Positions 29,558 to 38,269 of a stretch of DNA of 64,000 nt are shown one piece after another. Both the position numbers and the translations under genes were made by a program. Location: positions 1-64,000 of the forward strand of contig JANDLT010000013.1 in NCBI GenBank assembly GCA_024330265.1, read 5' to 3'. The stretch's first letter is position 1; each line of letters starts with the position of its first letter. The notes under the pieces are model-generated. The model was not told where the DNA came from. It did not search any database and saw only the letters and a list, made by a program, of their open reading frames with translations. Source of the stretch: Pyrinomonadaceae bacterium MAG19_C2-C3 (GTDB lineage: Bacteria; Acidobacteriota; Blastocatellia; Pyrinomonadales; Pyrinomonadaceae).

Positions 29558-29661
29558 CGCGGGGAGGCGCGGAGTTGAATTGTTAGTTAGCTTGCCTTCG
29601 TGTTGTGAACGCTGAAAATTACAAAACAATTTGTAGCTAACCTGATGCCTTTCAGCGCAAC

Positions 29662-29964
29662 GTGCTTGAGGCTACGGAACAGACACTCTCCTTGCGGCAT
29701 CCGCCTTCTGCTTTGCGTCTGCGTGATGTGCTTAATGGCACGCCTATTCTGAAACCGAAGTTGCATGAAGGCGGCGAGCATACGGATTGTTTTCTTGTCA
29801 CCTCGAATGTTGTAGAGGCGGAGCAGATTGTTGAGTATTTGATAGATGCCGAAGCGGATGCCGTCGGGCTTGAAGGAGAAACGACATCAGAAGCGAGCCG
29901 CTTCGCTGGTTTGGTTGATGCTTGGGTGCGGTATGTAGATTTCTGCGATGCAGGAGCAAAATAA
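29662..29964 (+). CDS. Hypothetical protein, possibly a fragment
   Basis: 100 residues from a GTG; the frame has a stop only seven codons upstream and there is no convincing ribosome site. The sequence looks protein-like (CFLVTSNVVEAEQIVEYLID, RFAGLVDAWVRYVDF), but the start may be lost and this could be the remnant of a longer gene. It lies between the flotillin gene and the Y1 transposase, a repeat-rich, disturbed stretch. Confidence 0.4.
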   Translation: MLEATEQTLSLRHPPSALRLRDVLNGTPILKPKLHEGGEHTDCFLVTSNVVEAEQIVEYLIDAEADAVGLEGETTSEASRFAGLVDAWVRYVDFCDAGAK

Positions 29965-30055
29965 CAAGCATCATGTAAGTTGAAATGTTTTCTCTGCGCT
30001 TCCTCGTGGTCGAAACTATCTGGAGCCTGTACAAATTAAAGTGCCTTCGGTTTTC

Positions 30056-30155
30056 ACCGCGTGAGCGGTGGTTTGAATTTAGCCGTGCGTTTCAACGCAC
30101 GGACAACGGGCGACGCGAACCCGCGTCGCGTCAGCGACGATTGAATTTGCCGAAG
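30056..30155. repeat. REP hairpins upstream of the Y1 transposase
   Basis: Three hairpins in a row: CACCGC GTGA GCGGTG, CCGTGCGT TTCA ACGCACGG (30083-30102), and CGTCGCGTCAGCGACG. They end about 13 bases before the transposase ATG. The middle hairpin recurs with a TAAA loop downstream of the gene. Confidence 0.8.
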
Positions 30156-30167
30156 CAGAAAAGACCA

Positions 30168-30620
30168 ATGGCGAATACCTTTTCAAGCCTGTTTTATCAC
30201 GTCGTCTTCAGCACCAAAAACCGCGCCCCCGACATCAAGCCGGAAATTGAAGAGCGACTCTGGGCTTACGTCGGCGGCATCGCGCGCAAGCATAAAATGA
30301 CGGCATTGCAAATCGGCGGAGTCGAAGATCATCTTCATGCCTTGTTACTCGCTCCGCCGATTTTATCGCCAAGTCAAATCGCGCAATTCTTGAAAGGCGA
30401 ATCTTCAAAATGGATTCACGAAGAGTTTCAGCAGCTTCGTGGTTTTGCGTGGCAAGATGGTTACGGAGCATTCACGGTAAGCAAATCACGAGTGCCGGAA
30501 GTGATTCGTTACGTTCAGAACCAACGGACACATCACCACAAGCAAACTTTTCAAGAAGAGTATCGGCAATTCTTAAAGCGGCATGGAATTGATTATGACG
30601 AGCGTTATGTGTGGGGTTGA
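30168..30620 (+). CDS. REP-associated Y1 (IS200-like HUH) transposase
   Basis: 150 residues from the ATG at 30168; the frame is open to 29985, but the family begins at this point (FSSLFYHVVFSTKNR). The HUH pair is His55-Leu-His57 in VEDHLHALL and the nucleophile is Tyr115 in VIRYVQNQ. These are the single-strand nicking residues of TnpA/RAYT proteins. It is flanked on both sides by hairpins with matching stems and has no TnpB, so it is a RAYT-type domesticated enzyme rather than a full IS605. It is complete and probably active. Such enzymes move or maintain REP palindromes across a genome. Confidence 0.9.
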   Translation: MANTFSSLFYHVVFSTKNRAPDIKPEIEERLWAYVGGIARKHKMTALQIGGVEDHLHALLLAPPILSPSQIAQFLKGESSKWIHEEFQQLRGFAWQDGYGAFTVSKSRVPEVIRYVQNQRTHHHKQTFQEEYRQFLKRHGIDYDERYVWG

Positions 30621-30631
30621 GGCGGGATTCA

Positions 30632-30726
30632 AGCGTCGCTGACGCGACGCAAACCGCCGTGCTTATTACACCGTGCGTTAAAACGCACGGCTAAAGTCAA
30701 TGTGTCGCTCACGCGACAAAAGATAT
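30632..30726. repeat. REP hairpins downstream of the Y1 transposase
   Basis: GCGTCGCTGACGCGACGC, then CCGTGCGT TAAA ACGCACGG (30671-30690), then TGTCGCTCACGCGACA. The middle stem is identical to that at 30083-30102 apart from the loop, so the gene is bracketed by the same hairpin. Confidence 0.8.
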
Positions 30727-30876
30727 AGTGTGGTTTCTGAGTTTGCGGATTCTGAGTTTCTGAATTTTGATTTATGCACAGACTTCAATTATCTCGTATC
30801 GCAACGCGCTTCGGCTTGATGATAAAATCGCGCACAACTTTTTACATAATTCTATCCGGCAAAAGAAGGAATACCG

Positions 30877-32118
30877 ATGATTGATTTTGAATTGACCGAT
30901 GACCACAAAGCGATACGCGAGACGGTGCGCGAGTTCGCACAAAGGGAAGTTGCACCGTACATCAAAGAGTGGGACGAGCGGCAACATTTCGAGCGCGGGA
31001 TTTTAGACAAGATGGGTGAGCTTGGTTTCTTGGGCGTGTGCATCCCGGAAGAATACGGCGGGGCGGGTTTCGATTACATCTCACTCGGCATCGTGTGTGA
31101 AGAACTCGAAGCCGTTGACACGTTTATGCGCGTCATCATGTCGGTTCACACGGGGCTAAATTCTCTGACTTTGTGGGCGTGGGGGACGGAAGAACAAAAG
31201 CAAAAGTATCTTGTGCCGCAAGCCACAGGCGCGAAGATTGCGACTTACGGACTGACCGAACCGGGCGCGGGTTCGGATGTCATCGGGGCGCGTTCGACCG
31301 CGAGGCGCGAGGGTGCCGAGTATGTTCTAAACGGCGAGAAGATGTGGATTAGTCTCGGCGATGTCGCCGACAACTTCTTGTTTTTCTGTTGGACGGACGA
31401 AGAGAAGCGAAAGGCGCGCGACCATTCCGGCATGTCGTGCTTTATCGTCGAACGCTCTATGCCCGGTTTCACTTCCGGGACGATTCACGGCAAGTTAGGG
31501 ATACGCGCGGGCAACACCGGATACTTCAGTTTGCAAGACGTGCGCGTGCCAAAAGAAAACATGATTGGCAATGAGGGCGAAGGTTTCAAGATTGCGATGT
31601 TCGCCCTTGAGCAAGGACGTTATACGGTCGCGGCGGGTGCGACGGGCATCATCCGCGCGGCGCGTGATGCGAGCATCGCTTACGCCAACACACGCGAAAC
31701 GGCGGGCGTAACCATCGGGCATCATCAACTCGTCAAACAGAAAATCGCGGAGATGCACGCCGATTATGAAATGACGCGCCTGCTCTGTCTCCAAGCCGGA
31801 TATTTGAAGAACATCGGCAAAATCAACGTCCGCGAAACTTCCCTTGCGAAGTGGCAAGCCACGACGCGCAGCGAGAAGGCTGCTTCAATGGCAATCGAGA
31901 TTCACGGCGCGAACGGGTACACGAACGATTATCCGGTCGAGCGTTATTTGCGAAACTCCAAAGCCGCGATTATTTACGAGGGGACGCGCGACATACACAC
32001 CGTCATGCAAGCCGACTTCGCGCTTGGGTTAAGGAAGGAAAAGCAAGCCCGCATCACGCTTCCGCCCTATCAGGCGAAAGAAGCGGTTGAACGCCGTGAA
32101 GCAATCGCGGCGGATTGA
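30877..32118 (+). CDS. Acyl-CoA dehydrogenase
   Basis: 413 residues, soluble flavoenzyme. It starts IDFELTDDHKAIRETVREFA, with an N-terminal helical domain, the middle beta domain signature YGLTEPGAGSDV, and the catalytic base Glu368 in IIYEGTRDIHT. It oxidises acyl-CoA to enoyl-CoA, giving electrons to ETF. The YEGT-type Glu position is that of short/medium-chain and glutaryl-type enzymes; the chain length preference cannot be read. GAAGGA precedes the start. No beta-oxidation partner is adjacent, and a strong terminator follows. Confidence 0.93.
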   Translation: MIDFELTDDHKAIRETVREFAQREVAPYIKEWDERQHFERGILDKMGELGFLGVCIPEEYGGAGFDYISLGIVCEELEAVDTFMRVIMSVHTGLNSLTLWAWGTEEQKQKYLVPQATGAKIATYGLTEPGAGSDVIGARSTARREGAEYVLNGEKMWISLGDVADNFLFFCWTDEEKRKARDHSGMSCFIVERSMPGFTSGTIHGKLGIRAGNTGYFSLQDVRVPKENMIGNEGEGFKIAMFALEQGRYTVAAGATGIIRAARDASIAYANTRETAGVTIGHHQLVKQKIAEMHADYEMTRLLCLQAGYLKNIGKINVRETSLAKWQATTRSEKAASMAIEIHGANGYTNDYPVERYLRNSKAAIIYEGTRDIHTVMQADFALGLRKEKQARITLPPYQAKEAVERREAIAAD

Positions 32119-32142
32119 AGGTGTAAAGTTCGTGCATAAAAA

Positions 32143-32185
32143 CGAAAGCGGCGTAAAGCAAACGTCATGATTTACGCCGCTTTCG
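32143..32185. terminator. Hairpin after the acyl-CoA dehydrogenase
   Basis: A perfect 15-base stem CGAAAGCGGCGTAAA / TTTACGCCGCTTTCG with a 13-base loop. Confidence 0.65.
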
Positions 32186-32235
32186 CGCGCTTGAATCATT
32201 TTGCGTTCGACGGATTTACAGTTGTAAGAGAGCGA

Positions 32236-32314
32236 GCGACGATTGTGCTTTCGCATAATCGTCGCCCGCCGTTTTTACTGCTTCAGGTGGTGACGGTCGT
32301 TAGCCGTCAGGTTT
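32236..32314. terminator. Two small hairpins before the protease 3' end
   Basis: GCGACGATTGTG/CATAATCGTCGC (32236-32265) is followed by TGACGGTCGTTAGCCGTCA with GGTTTTT after it (32289-32314). The second has a T run on the + strand. They separate two convergent genes. Confidence 0.5.
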
Positions 32315-32318
32315 TTGG

Positions 32319-35300
32319 TTAGCGCACTCTGCCGCGCGGTGTGGTGCGTCCCTTTTGAACGGCGGTGAAGTCGGCGATTTGATTCGCCGTGACGCTGCCG
32401 CCGAAGTTGCGCGTGGCAGGGTTGAAGGTGAAGCCGGCGCGTGAGACGCTGACCGTGTATAGCCCGCCGACTTCGACGGTGAACGAGTAGCGTCCCTGGG
32501 CGTCCGTCACGCGCATCTCCTGTGCGCTGCCGGAGAGTCCAACCCTGACACCGCTCAAAGGCGTGCCGCGCGTTGAGCGGACGACACCGGAGATGACCAC
32601 GTTATCGGCGGTCGGACCGGCGTTAAACTCGAACGCGCCGATGTCAACCGTCGCCGTGCTGTCGGCGTCGGGTCCGTCAATCGGACGCACGCTGCCGCGT
32701 TGGTCAATCGGCGGTGCGCCCGTGTTGTTGCCCGCATCTATTGCCGGACTACCGGGTAACAAAGCGTGCGTCTGGGTCATCAGCTGGTTCGGGCTGCTGT
32801 TGTTGGCGAGCGGTGCGAGTCGCGGGTCGAGCGGCGCGGCGAGCGATCCTCTTTGGTCGCCGGGTGCGTTGACCGTTGCACCACCTTCAAAGTTAGTCGC
32901 CGCTGCCGGAGGGTCGAAGCCGATGCCGGTAGGTGACGAACCGATTAGGTTGAAGCCTTGCGAAGCGAACGTGCCGTTACCTCTGCCGCGCAAGACATCG
33001 GCAGTCACGGTGTTATTGCGGTTCGCCGCGATAATCGTGTTGCCGACGTTCACACTGCCGCCAAAGGCGAGGACGCCGGATGCACTGCTCGTACCCGCTC
33101 CGGTGTTGTCGGTCACGGTGACATTACGGAGCGTCATGGAACTGACGTTCCAGATGCCGCCGCCGTTGTCGCCGATACCATTGGCTGGCACACCGTTCGC
33201 GCTGTTGCCGCTGACGGTACTGTTAGTCATGCTCATCGTGCTGCCGTTGTCAATGCCGCCGCCCGTGCTGCTACCGTTGGCGGTGTTGCCGCTGATGGTA
33301 CTGGTGATGACATTGATAGTTCCGAAACTGTTGACGATGCCGCCGCCGAAACCGTCGCTTGTGACACCGTTGACCGTAGAACCGACGGCGGTGTTGTTGC
33401 TGACGGTACTGCCGAACATGGTGATAGTTCCGCCCTCGTCGTTACGGATGCCGCCGCCTTCGGTGGCGGCAGTGTTGCCGGTGATGACAACATTTTGAAG
33501 CGTCAGTCTGCCGGTGTTCTGGATGCCGCCGCCGCCTTCATCCGAGCGACCATCGGCGATGGTCAGGTTGGAGATGGTGACGGTTGAAGTTCTCGTCACA
33601 TTGAAGATGCGGAAATTAGAGTTTGCATTTCCTGCGCGGCGTATGACCGTTTCATTCATGCCCTCGCCCATTAACGTCATCGAGCGGTTCAAGCCGGGAA
33701 GCTCACTTTCCAAGCTAATGTTGCCGTTGAGATTAAACGCGATGACGTTGGCATCCAACCGGGCGTTGGCTTCTTCGATTGCCGCGCGAAGCGTACACAT
33801 ACCTGCGCTGTCGGCGCAGATGTCGTTGCCCGGTGCCGCGTCCGACCCATCGCCCGTCGAGTTGACGGTGAACGTCGGATTCATGACGTTGATGGTGATG
33901 GTATCAGTGTCGGTTTGCGCTCCGCCCGAACCGGTAAAGCCTTGATCGTTAGTGGTGATGGTCAAGGTGGCTGCTCCGGTAAAGTTTGTGGTCGGCGTAA
34001 AGATCAAGCCTTCGAGAGCAGTGTTGATGTTCGTGGTGGAGTCGGTCGCGGTGATGGTCGCCGTGCCGTTGCCGGAGAATGTCGCGCCGCCCGGCGGGTT
34101 GGTGATTGAAAGCGTGCCGTTCGTCGCGGTCAACGAAACTTGCACCGGATTGTTTCCGGCATCAAGGTCGGAAACCGTGATGGGGTTGCCGGTCGCGGTC
34201 GAAAAGACAAGCGAGTTGTTCGGTCGCGTCATCTGCGCGGCAGGAACGTTGTTGACAGGCGGTTGATTCGCCGGGACTCCCCCTGCTCCGGTCGCGCACG
34301 GCGGATTACTTCCGCTAATTTGCAGCGTGTAAGCAAGGGTATTGGTGGATGCCGCGTTCGCTTGATTGACGACGACAACGAGGTTCGTATTGGCGGGTAG
34401 GTTGACCGAAAATTGACGAAAACCTCCGGTGAAGCCCGCGTAGTCGCCGAGATAGTTCTGGCTGGGATTCGCCGGATTGAAGCTGCCCGCGTAAGCGACG
34501 TACTGAATATCTCCTCCTCCCAGTGCATTTCCGTTCAATGGAGTGTTCAAGGTGACGGTGATACACGCGGGAGCGGTCGAAGCGTTCTGGAATGTATAAG
34601 CGTCGTAACGAAACGCGGTGGTGGCAGCAAAAACGCCCGGATTCGGCTTGGCAGTACCACAGACAGAGATTGCGCCGGTGCGCGTGATGCGCCCCGTCTG
34701 CGTGCCGCTCGTCGCCGTGTAGCCCTGTCCGCCGGTGGCGGGCGTGGCGTCAACCGTTCCCGCGATAGCCGGAGATGCGGGTGTGGTCGGGACGGTGAAA
34801 GTGAGTGTCTCCGGGTTCGGATTACCCGTGTAGTTGACGGTCAAGGTGAAGCTCAACGCATTAACGCAGGCGGCACTTGATGTGACGACGAATTCAAAAG
34901 TGTTGATTGACGTGCCGCCGGGGGCGATGTCGGAAAAGGAGCGCGTCGCGGGCGGTGTAATCTGGACGCCCGGTGTGTTGCTGGTGAGTGTCGCCGTGAT
35001 GTTGCTTGCATTGGCGACTCCAATGTTACGCAGTTGGACGGCAAGCGTTCCGCGCTCACCCGGTTCGATGGATGCGTTGCCGTTGCCGCCGACTTCCGAA
35101 GCCGTGACCGTGCCGAGTTCGAGGTTGGCGAAACCCTGCACGCCGGTGGCTTGTACCGCACGGAATGCATCAACGATGCCAGTCCCGGAGTCACGGTCAA
35201 CGCCCGGCATTTCGATGTCAATTGAGGCGTTCGTCAAGTTGGTGCGGACTTCGGATTGCGTCAAAGACGGTCTGGCGGACTTGACCAGTCCGGCGATGGC

Positions 35301-37361
35301 GGCGGCGTGCGGGGCAGCTGCCGATGTGCCGAAGAAGGTTGTCGGGAATGCGCCGCCGGAGCCTGTGACCGATACGCCGTCTGCCGCCGTGAGGTCGGGT
35401 TTCTGGCGGAGTTCGCCGCCGGTTGACGAGAAGTCGCCGGGTGTTTTCGGCGAGCCGTCGGAGTTAAAGAAAAGTCGGCGCGGTCCGTCCGAGCTAAAAG
35501 TCTCGACCATGTTCGACGGGTTAAAAGCGTTCGGGAAAGCGTCAAACGAATCCACTGCCGCCGTGCTGTAAGCCAAACGCGCCGTGCTGTGCCCCTTTGT
35601 TTGTCCCGGCGTATTGAAAGTCAATCGTCCGCGATTGGTATTAAGGTGCAGGTAGCGAGGAGCAGTCGCCGTCCCACCTACCGGGTCGAAGCGGGCGATG
35701 ACGACGCGATTGCCGGTGACGTTTGCGGCGGAGGCACTAAATTCAATCGGATCATCGTCTCCGTTTTGACGGCGAGTCGAAGCAGAGACAAGCCGGTTGG
35801 TACTGTTGAGAACATAAAGATCGTAGTCGTTAGCCGAGCCAGCGAGCGGGTCTGACCAGAACAGTGTCACCTGTGCGGCAGGGTTTGGGGACGCGGTGAT
35901 CGTATTGAATTGCGCGACGACGTTGGGGTCGGGATTAAAGTCATTGACGGGACCTACCGTCTGCGTGGCGGGAGTGGGAGCTGGCGACGGGAGAGGCGAA
36001 GGGGTGGGCGTAGGTGTGATGAACGTGAGGTTGCCGGCTTCAGTAAAATCGCCTTCCCAGACGCCCGATGTGCCGTCGTTCTTATTACCGGCGTTGCCCG
36101 CCGATGAAAAGTAGAGCGCACCGTCGTTGGTGACATCTATCACGGCTTGCGCGATGATTGCTCCGTTTGTCTGCGAAGTGATGTTCGGGTCTTGCCCGTC
36201 TTGGAAGGGTGTCTCAAAGCTGTAAGACACGTCATCAACGATGATGTCGCAACCGGCGAGACGCAAATCAATGATGTTCTGCGCGAACGACGCTTGCCCG
36301 TTAAAGGCGGTGGCGAAGAAAAGTTGCGCGCCGGGGGCGAGGTCGTGAATGATTTCAAGCATCGCCGTACCTTCACCGCTATTTGGCGAGGGACCCGCCT
36401 GTCCGGGCAGAATCGTTACTTGCGGCAAATCGCCGCTCGCCTGCGCGTTGGCGAGACCCATCACGCCGTCGGACAGGACGCCGATTCTGATGCCCGCTCC
36501 GGTGACGTTGAATGTGCCGCGCGCTTCGTCGGCGCGGTGGGTGCGGTCGCCTTCGGAGGTGACGCTGCCAACAGTGGGTTGGACGGTGTTCTCGCGCTTT
36601 TCAGTGATGGCGGGTAGGGCATTTAGTATTGTTTCGCGCACGCGGTCGGCGCGTGCGGCGCGGTCGGTTTTTTTTTGACGCGCGGCGGGAGCGACGGGTG
36701 AAACAGTGGCTTCATCGTTGACCGTCTCGCCGCTTGTCCCTTGCGGGGCGTCCGCGCGATTGGTCGTCGGAATCTGTTTCGGCATGATGAAGATGACTTC
36801 CGGGAACGCCGCGATTGCCTCTAACTTATCGAGCGGGACTTCGGCGCGGATGCTGCGAAAGCGCGGAAAGGCACTTTCAATCTCGACTCCAAGAGCGCGA
36901 AGATTTTCGAGCAGCGCATCGCTGACATGAGCCGTGATGTCAACGACGGTTCTCCCCGCGTCATCAACTTTCACGTCGGTTAAGAGCGTCGGTACGCCGT
37001 CGGCAATCTGTTCGCCGCGTGCCATTTTAACGGCTTGCAATAATTGCGAATCGAGTTTGTCCTGTTCGGGCGTGCGCGACCTTTTTTCTTGTTGCATCGC
37101 CGCGATCTGGTCGAGAACATCGGCACTCAAAGTCTTCGGCGTATTATCTTGCGGTGCGTCGGCGTTCGGCGGTGTCTTATTTTGCCGAACACTGCCGGTT
37201 TGCGCGGACGATGAAGCCGCTACTTTTCCGGTTAGATTCGGAAACAGCGTCGTCGCCGTCACAGCGGTGACAAGGCAAAACACCAATACTGTCACGAACA
37301 GACGGGGCAATCCCGTCAAGGCGCGAAGCGGGGCGGGCGAAGGGCATCTTCTATTTTTCAT
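32319..37361 (-). CDS. Giant secreted S8-like peptidase with CSLREA, beta-helix and carboxypeptidase-regulatory domains
   Basis: 1680 residues from the ATG at 37361 (CAGGAGA upstream; the longer frame to 37472 lacks a signal peptide start). The signal segment LFVTVLVFCLVTAVTATT is followed by a long pro-region. The subtilase-like domain has Asp298 (IGVLSDG), Glu330 (SGEGTAMLEIIHD) where classical subtilases have His, the oxyanion Asn region (SSAGNAG) and Ser680 (GTSAAAPHAA). A segment resembling CARDB and pre-peptidase domains follows, then a CSLREA motif near 1187 (CTLRAAIEEAN), right-handed beta-helix repeats (ATEGGGIRN, SSTGGGIDN), a choice-of-anchor-type end (GSPAIDAGN) near 1544, and a carboxypeptidase-regulatory-like domain. 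Probably a surface-exposed adhesin-protease. Confidence 0.82.
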   Translation of the reverse strand: MKNRRCPSPAPLRALTGLPRLFVTVLVFCLVTAVTATTLFPNLTGKVAASSSAQTGSVRQNKTPPNADAPQDNTPKTLSADVLDQIAAMQQEKRSRTPEQDKLDSQLLQAVKMARGEQIADGVPTLLTDVKVDDAGRTVVDITAHVSDALLENLRALGVEIESAFPRFRSIRAEVPLDKLEAIAAFPEVIFIMPKQIPTTNRADAPQGTSGETVNDEATVSPVAPAARQKKTDRAARADRVRETILNALPAITEKRENTVQPTVGSVTSEGDRTHRADEARGTFNVTGAGIRIGVLSDGVMGLANAQASGDLPQVTILPGQAGPSPNSGEGTAMLEIIHDLAPGAQLFFATAFNGQASFAQNIIDLRLAGCDIIVDDVSYSFETPFQDGQDPNITSQTNGAIIAQAVIDVTNDGALYFSSAGNAGNKNDGTSGVWEGDFTEAGNLTFITPTPTPSPLPSPAPTPATQTVGPVNDFNPDPNVVAQFNTITASPNPAAQVTLFWSDPLAGSANDYDLYVLNSTNRLVSASTRRQNGDDDPIEFSASAANVTGNRVVIARFDPVGGTATAPRYLHLNTNRGRLTFNTPGQTKGHSTARLAYSTAAVDSFDAFPNAFNPSNMVETFSSDGPRRLFFNSDGSPKTPGDFSSTGGELRQKPDLTAADGVSVTGSGGAFPTTFFGTSAAAPHAAAIAGLVKSARPSLTQSEVRTNLTNASIDIEMPGVDRDSGTGIVDAFRAVQATGVQGFANLELGTVTASEVGGNGNASIEPGERGTLAVQLRNIGVANASNITATLTSNTPGVQITPPATRSFSDIAPGGTSINTFEFVVTSSAACVNALSFTLTVNYTGNPNPETLTFTVPTTPASPAIAGTVDATPATGGQGYTATSGTQTGRITRTGAISVCGTAKPNPGVFAATTAFRYDAYTFQNASTAPACITVTLNTPLNGNALGGGDIQYVAYAGSFNPANPSQNYLGDYAGFTGGFRQFSVNLPANTNLVVVVNQANAASTNTLAYTLQISGSNPPCATGAGGVPANQPPVNNVPAAQMTRPNNSLVFSTATGNPITVSDLDAGNNPVQVSLTATNGTLSITNPPGGATFSGNGTATITATDSTTNINTALEGLIFTPTTNFTGAATLTITTNDQGFTGSGGAQTDTDTITINVMNPTFTVNSTGDGSDAAPGNDICADSAGMCTLRAAIEEANARLDANVIAFNLNGNISLESELPGLNRSMTLMGEGMNETVIRRAGNANSNFRIFNVTRTSTVTISNLTIADGRSDEGGGGIQNTGRLTLQNVVITGNTAATEGGGIRNDEGGTITMFGSTVSNNTAVGSTVNGVTSDGFGGGIVNSFGTINVITSTISGNTANGSSTGGGIDNGSTMSMTNSTVSGNSANGVPANGIGDNGGGIWNVSSMTLRNVTVTDNTGAGTSSASGVLAFGGSVNVGNTIIAANRNNTVTADVLRGRGNGTFASQGFNLIGSSPTGIGFDPPAAATNFEGGATVNAPGDQRGSLAAPLDPRLAPLANNSSPNQLMTQTHALLPGSPAIDAGNNTGAPPIDQRGSVRPIDGPDADSTATVDIGAFEFNAGPTADNVVISGVVRSTRGTPLSGVRVGLSGSAQEMRVTDAQGRYSFTVEVGGLYTVSVSRAGFTFNPATRNFGGSVTANQIADFTAVQKGRTTPRGRVR

Positions 37362-37637
37362 GTCAGAGAATCTCCTGTAATCAAAAACGGGTAGGTCAGA
37401 CTCGTCGAACCGAACGTCACAAGCGTTCTTACGCAATTCTTCAAAGCAAGTGTCGAACGTGTCAGTCAGCAATCCGAAATAGAGACGACCGGATGCTTTT
37501 CAAGCTTTCGGGTCGTCGGTTGAACGCGCGTCCGACCCGTGCGTCGGGTGCGATGCGGAGAGGCGCGAGATTTAGCTGCAAATTTACACAGAGGTAACGG
37601 AACAGAAATACGGGCGTGAATGGTCGTCATCATAGTG

Positions 37638-37660
37638 AGTTGACAAATGTAGTGTCAACT
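37638..37660. promoter_or_regulatory. Perfect inverted repeat in the protease upstream region
   Basis: AGTTGACA - 7 bases - TGTCAACT, about 280 bases before the protease start. It has the shape of a dimeric regulator site, but nothing identifies the protein. The remainder of 37362-37838 shows no gene. Confidence 0.3.
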
Positions 37661-37838
37661 TGAAAGCCTCGTAATCGAAACTAAATTCGCGCTAAAACTA
37701 ATACTGGTTCGGTGAGAGTGAAATATAAGGTTGGTGACTGATGCAAGATTATCGGGCGGCTATCGCCGTTAAATCTATTTGCGTGGCACAATGGCTTTTG
37801 GCTGCTTAAATTTTATAACGGCTACGAAAAGTAACGGC

Positions 37839-37946
37839 ATGAAGAACAACAAACCCAAAACCGACAAAACATCGCTCGCCATTGTAGGCTTCGCCTGTGG
37901 CGTACTCACCGTCATACTGCTTGTGCTTGCAATGAAGGGATGTTGA
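37839..37946 (+). CDS. Tiny single-helix membrane protein
   Basis: 35 residues: a basic N-terminus (MKNNKPKTDK), one hydrophobic helix (IVGFACGVLTVILLVLAM) and an end in KGC. The plan, positive inside then a helix, is that of a real small membrane protein rather than random sequence. No good ribosome site is visible (AAAAGTAACGGC precedes it). It lies just before the family B element. Confidence 0.45.
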   Translation: MKNNKPKTDKTSLAIVGFACGVLTVILLVLAMKGC

Positions 37947-37980
37947 ACCTGTGGGCAAAGAGAGTAAGTTAAGAGAGTAA

Positions 37981-38256
37981 CTCACCTTACGCGGTTAAGA
38001 TTTCACAGCCCGATTCATCGGGCTTTCCGCCACAGGCGGCACATAGCCACGCGATTTATCGCGTGGTCGCCTTCAAGCACAATCCGCAAGGGCGTTTTAA
38101 CGTCCTTCTCCGCTTGGCTTAAGCCACCCGATGAGAAGCCCGGTGAAACGGGCTGAGGAATTATTACCCGGCTGACCACGCGATAAATCGCGTGGCTATC
38201 CGCCCTACGGGAAAGCCTCGTGAACGAGGCTGAAAACCAAAACCGCGTAAGGTGAG
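37981..38256. mobile_element. MITE-like palindromic element family B, copy 1
   Basis: 276 bases. Terminal inverted repeats CTCACCTTACGCGGTT (37981-37996) and AACCGCGTAAGGTGAG (38241-38256) are perfect. The direct repeat AGAGTAA lies on each side (37974-37980 and 38257-38263), so it is a target duplication of 7 bases, or up to 9 if AG at the end belongs to it. Inside are hairpins: AGCCCGA TTCA TCGGGCT, CCGCC ACA GGCGG, CCACGCGATTTATCGCGTGG, a second copy of the CCACGCG stem, and AGCCTCG TGAA CGAGGCT. No coding capacity. Confidence 0.88.
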
Positions 38257-38269
38257 AGAGTAAATCTCC

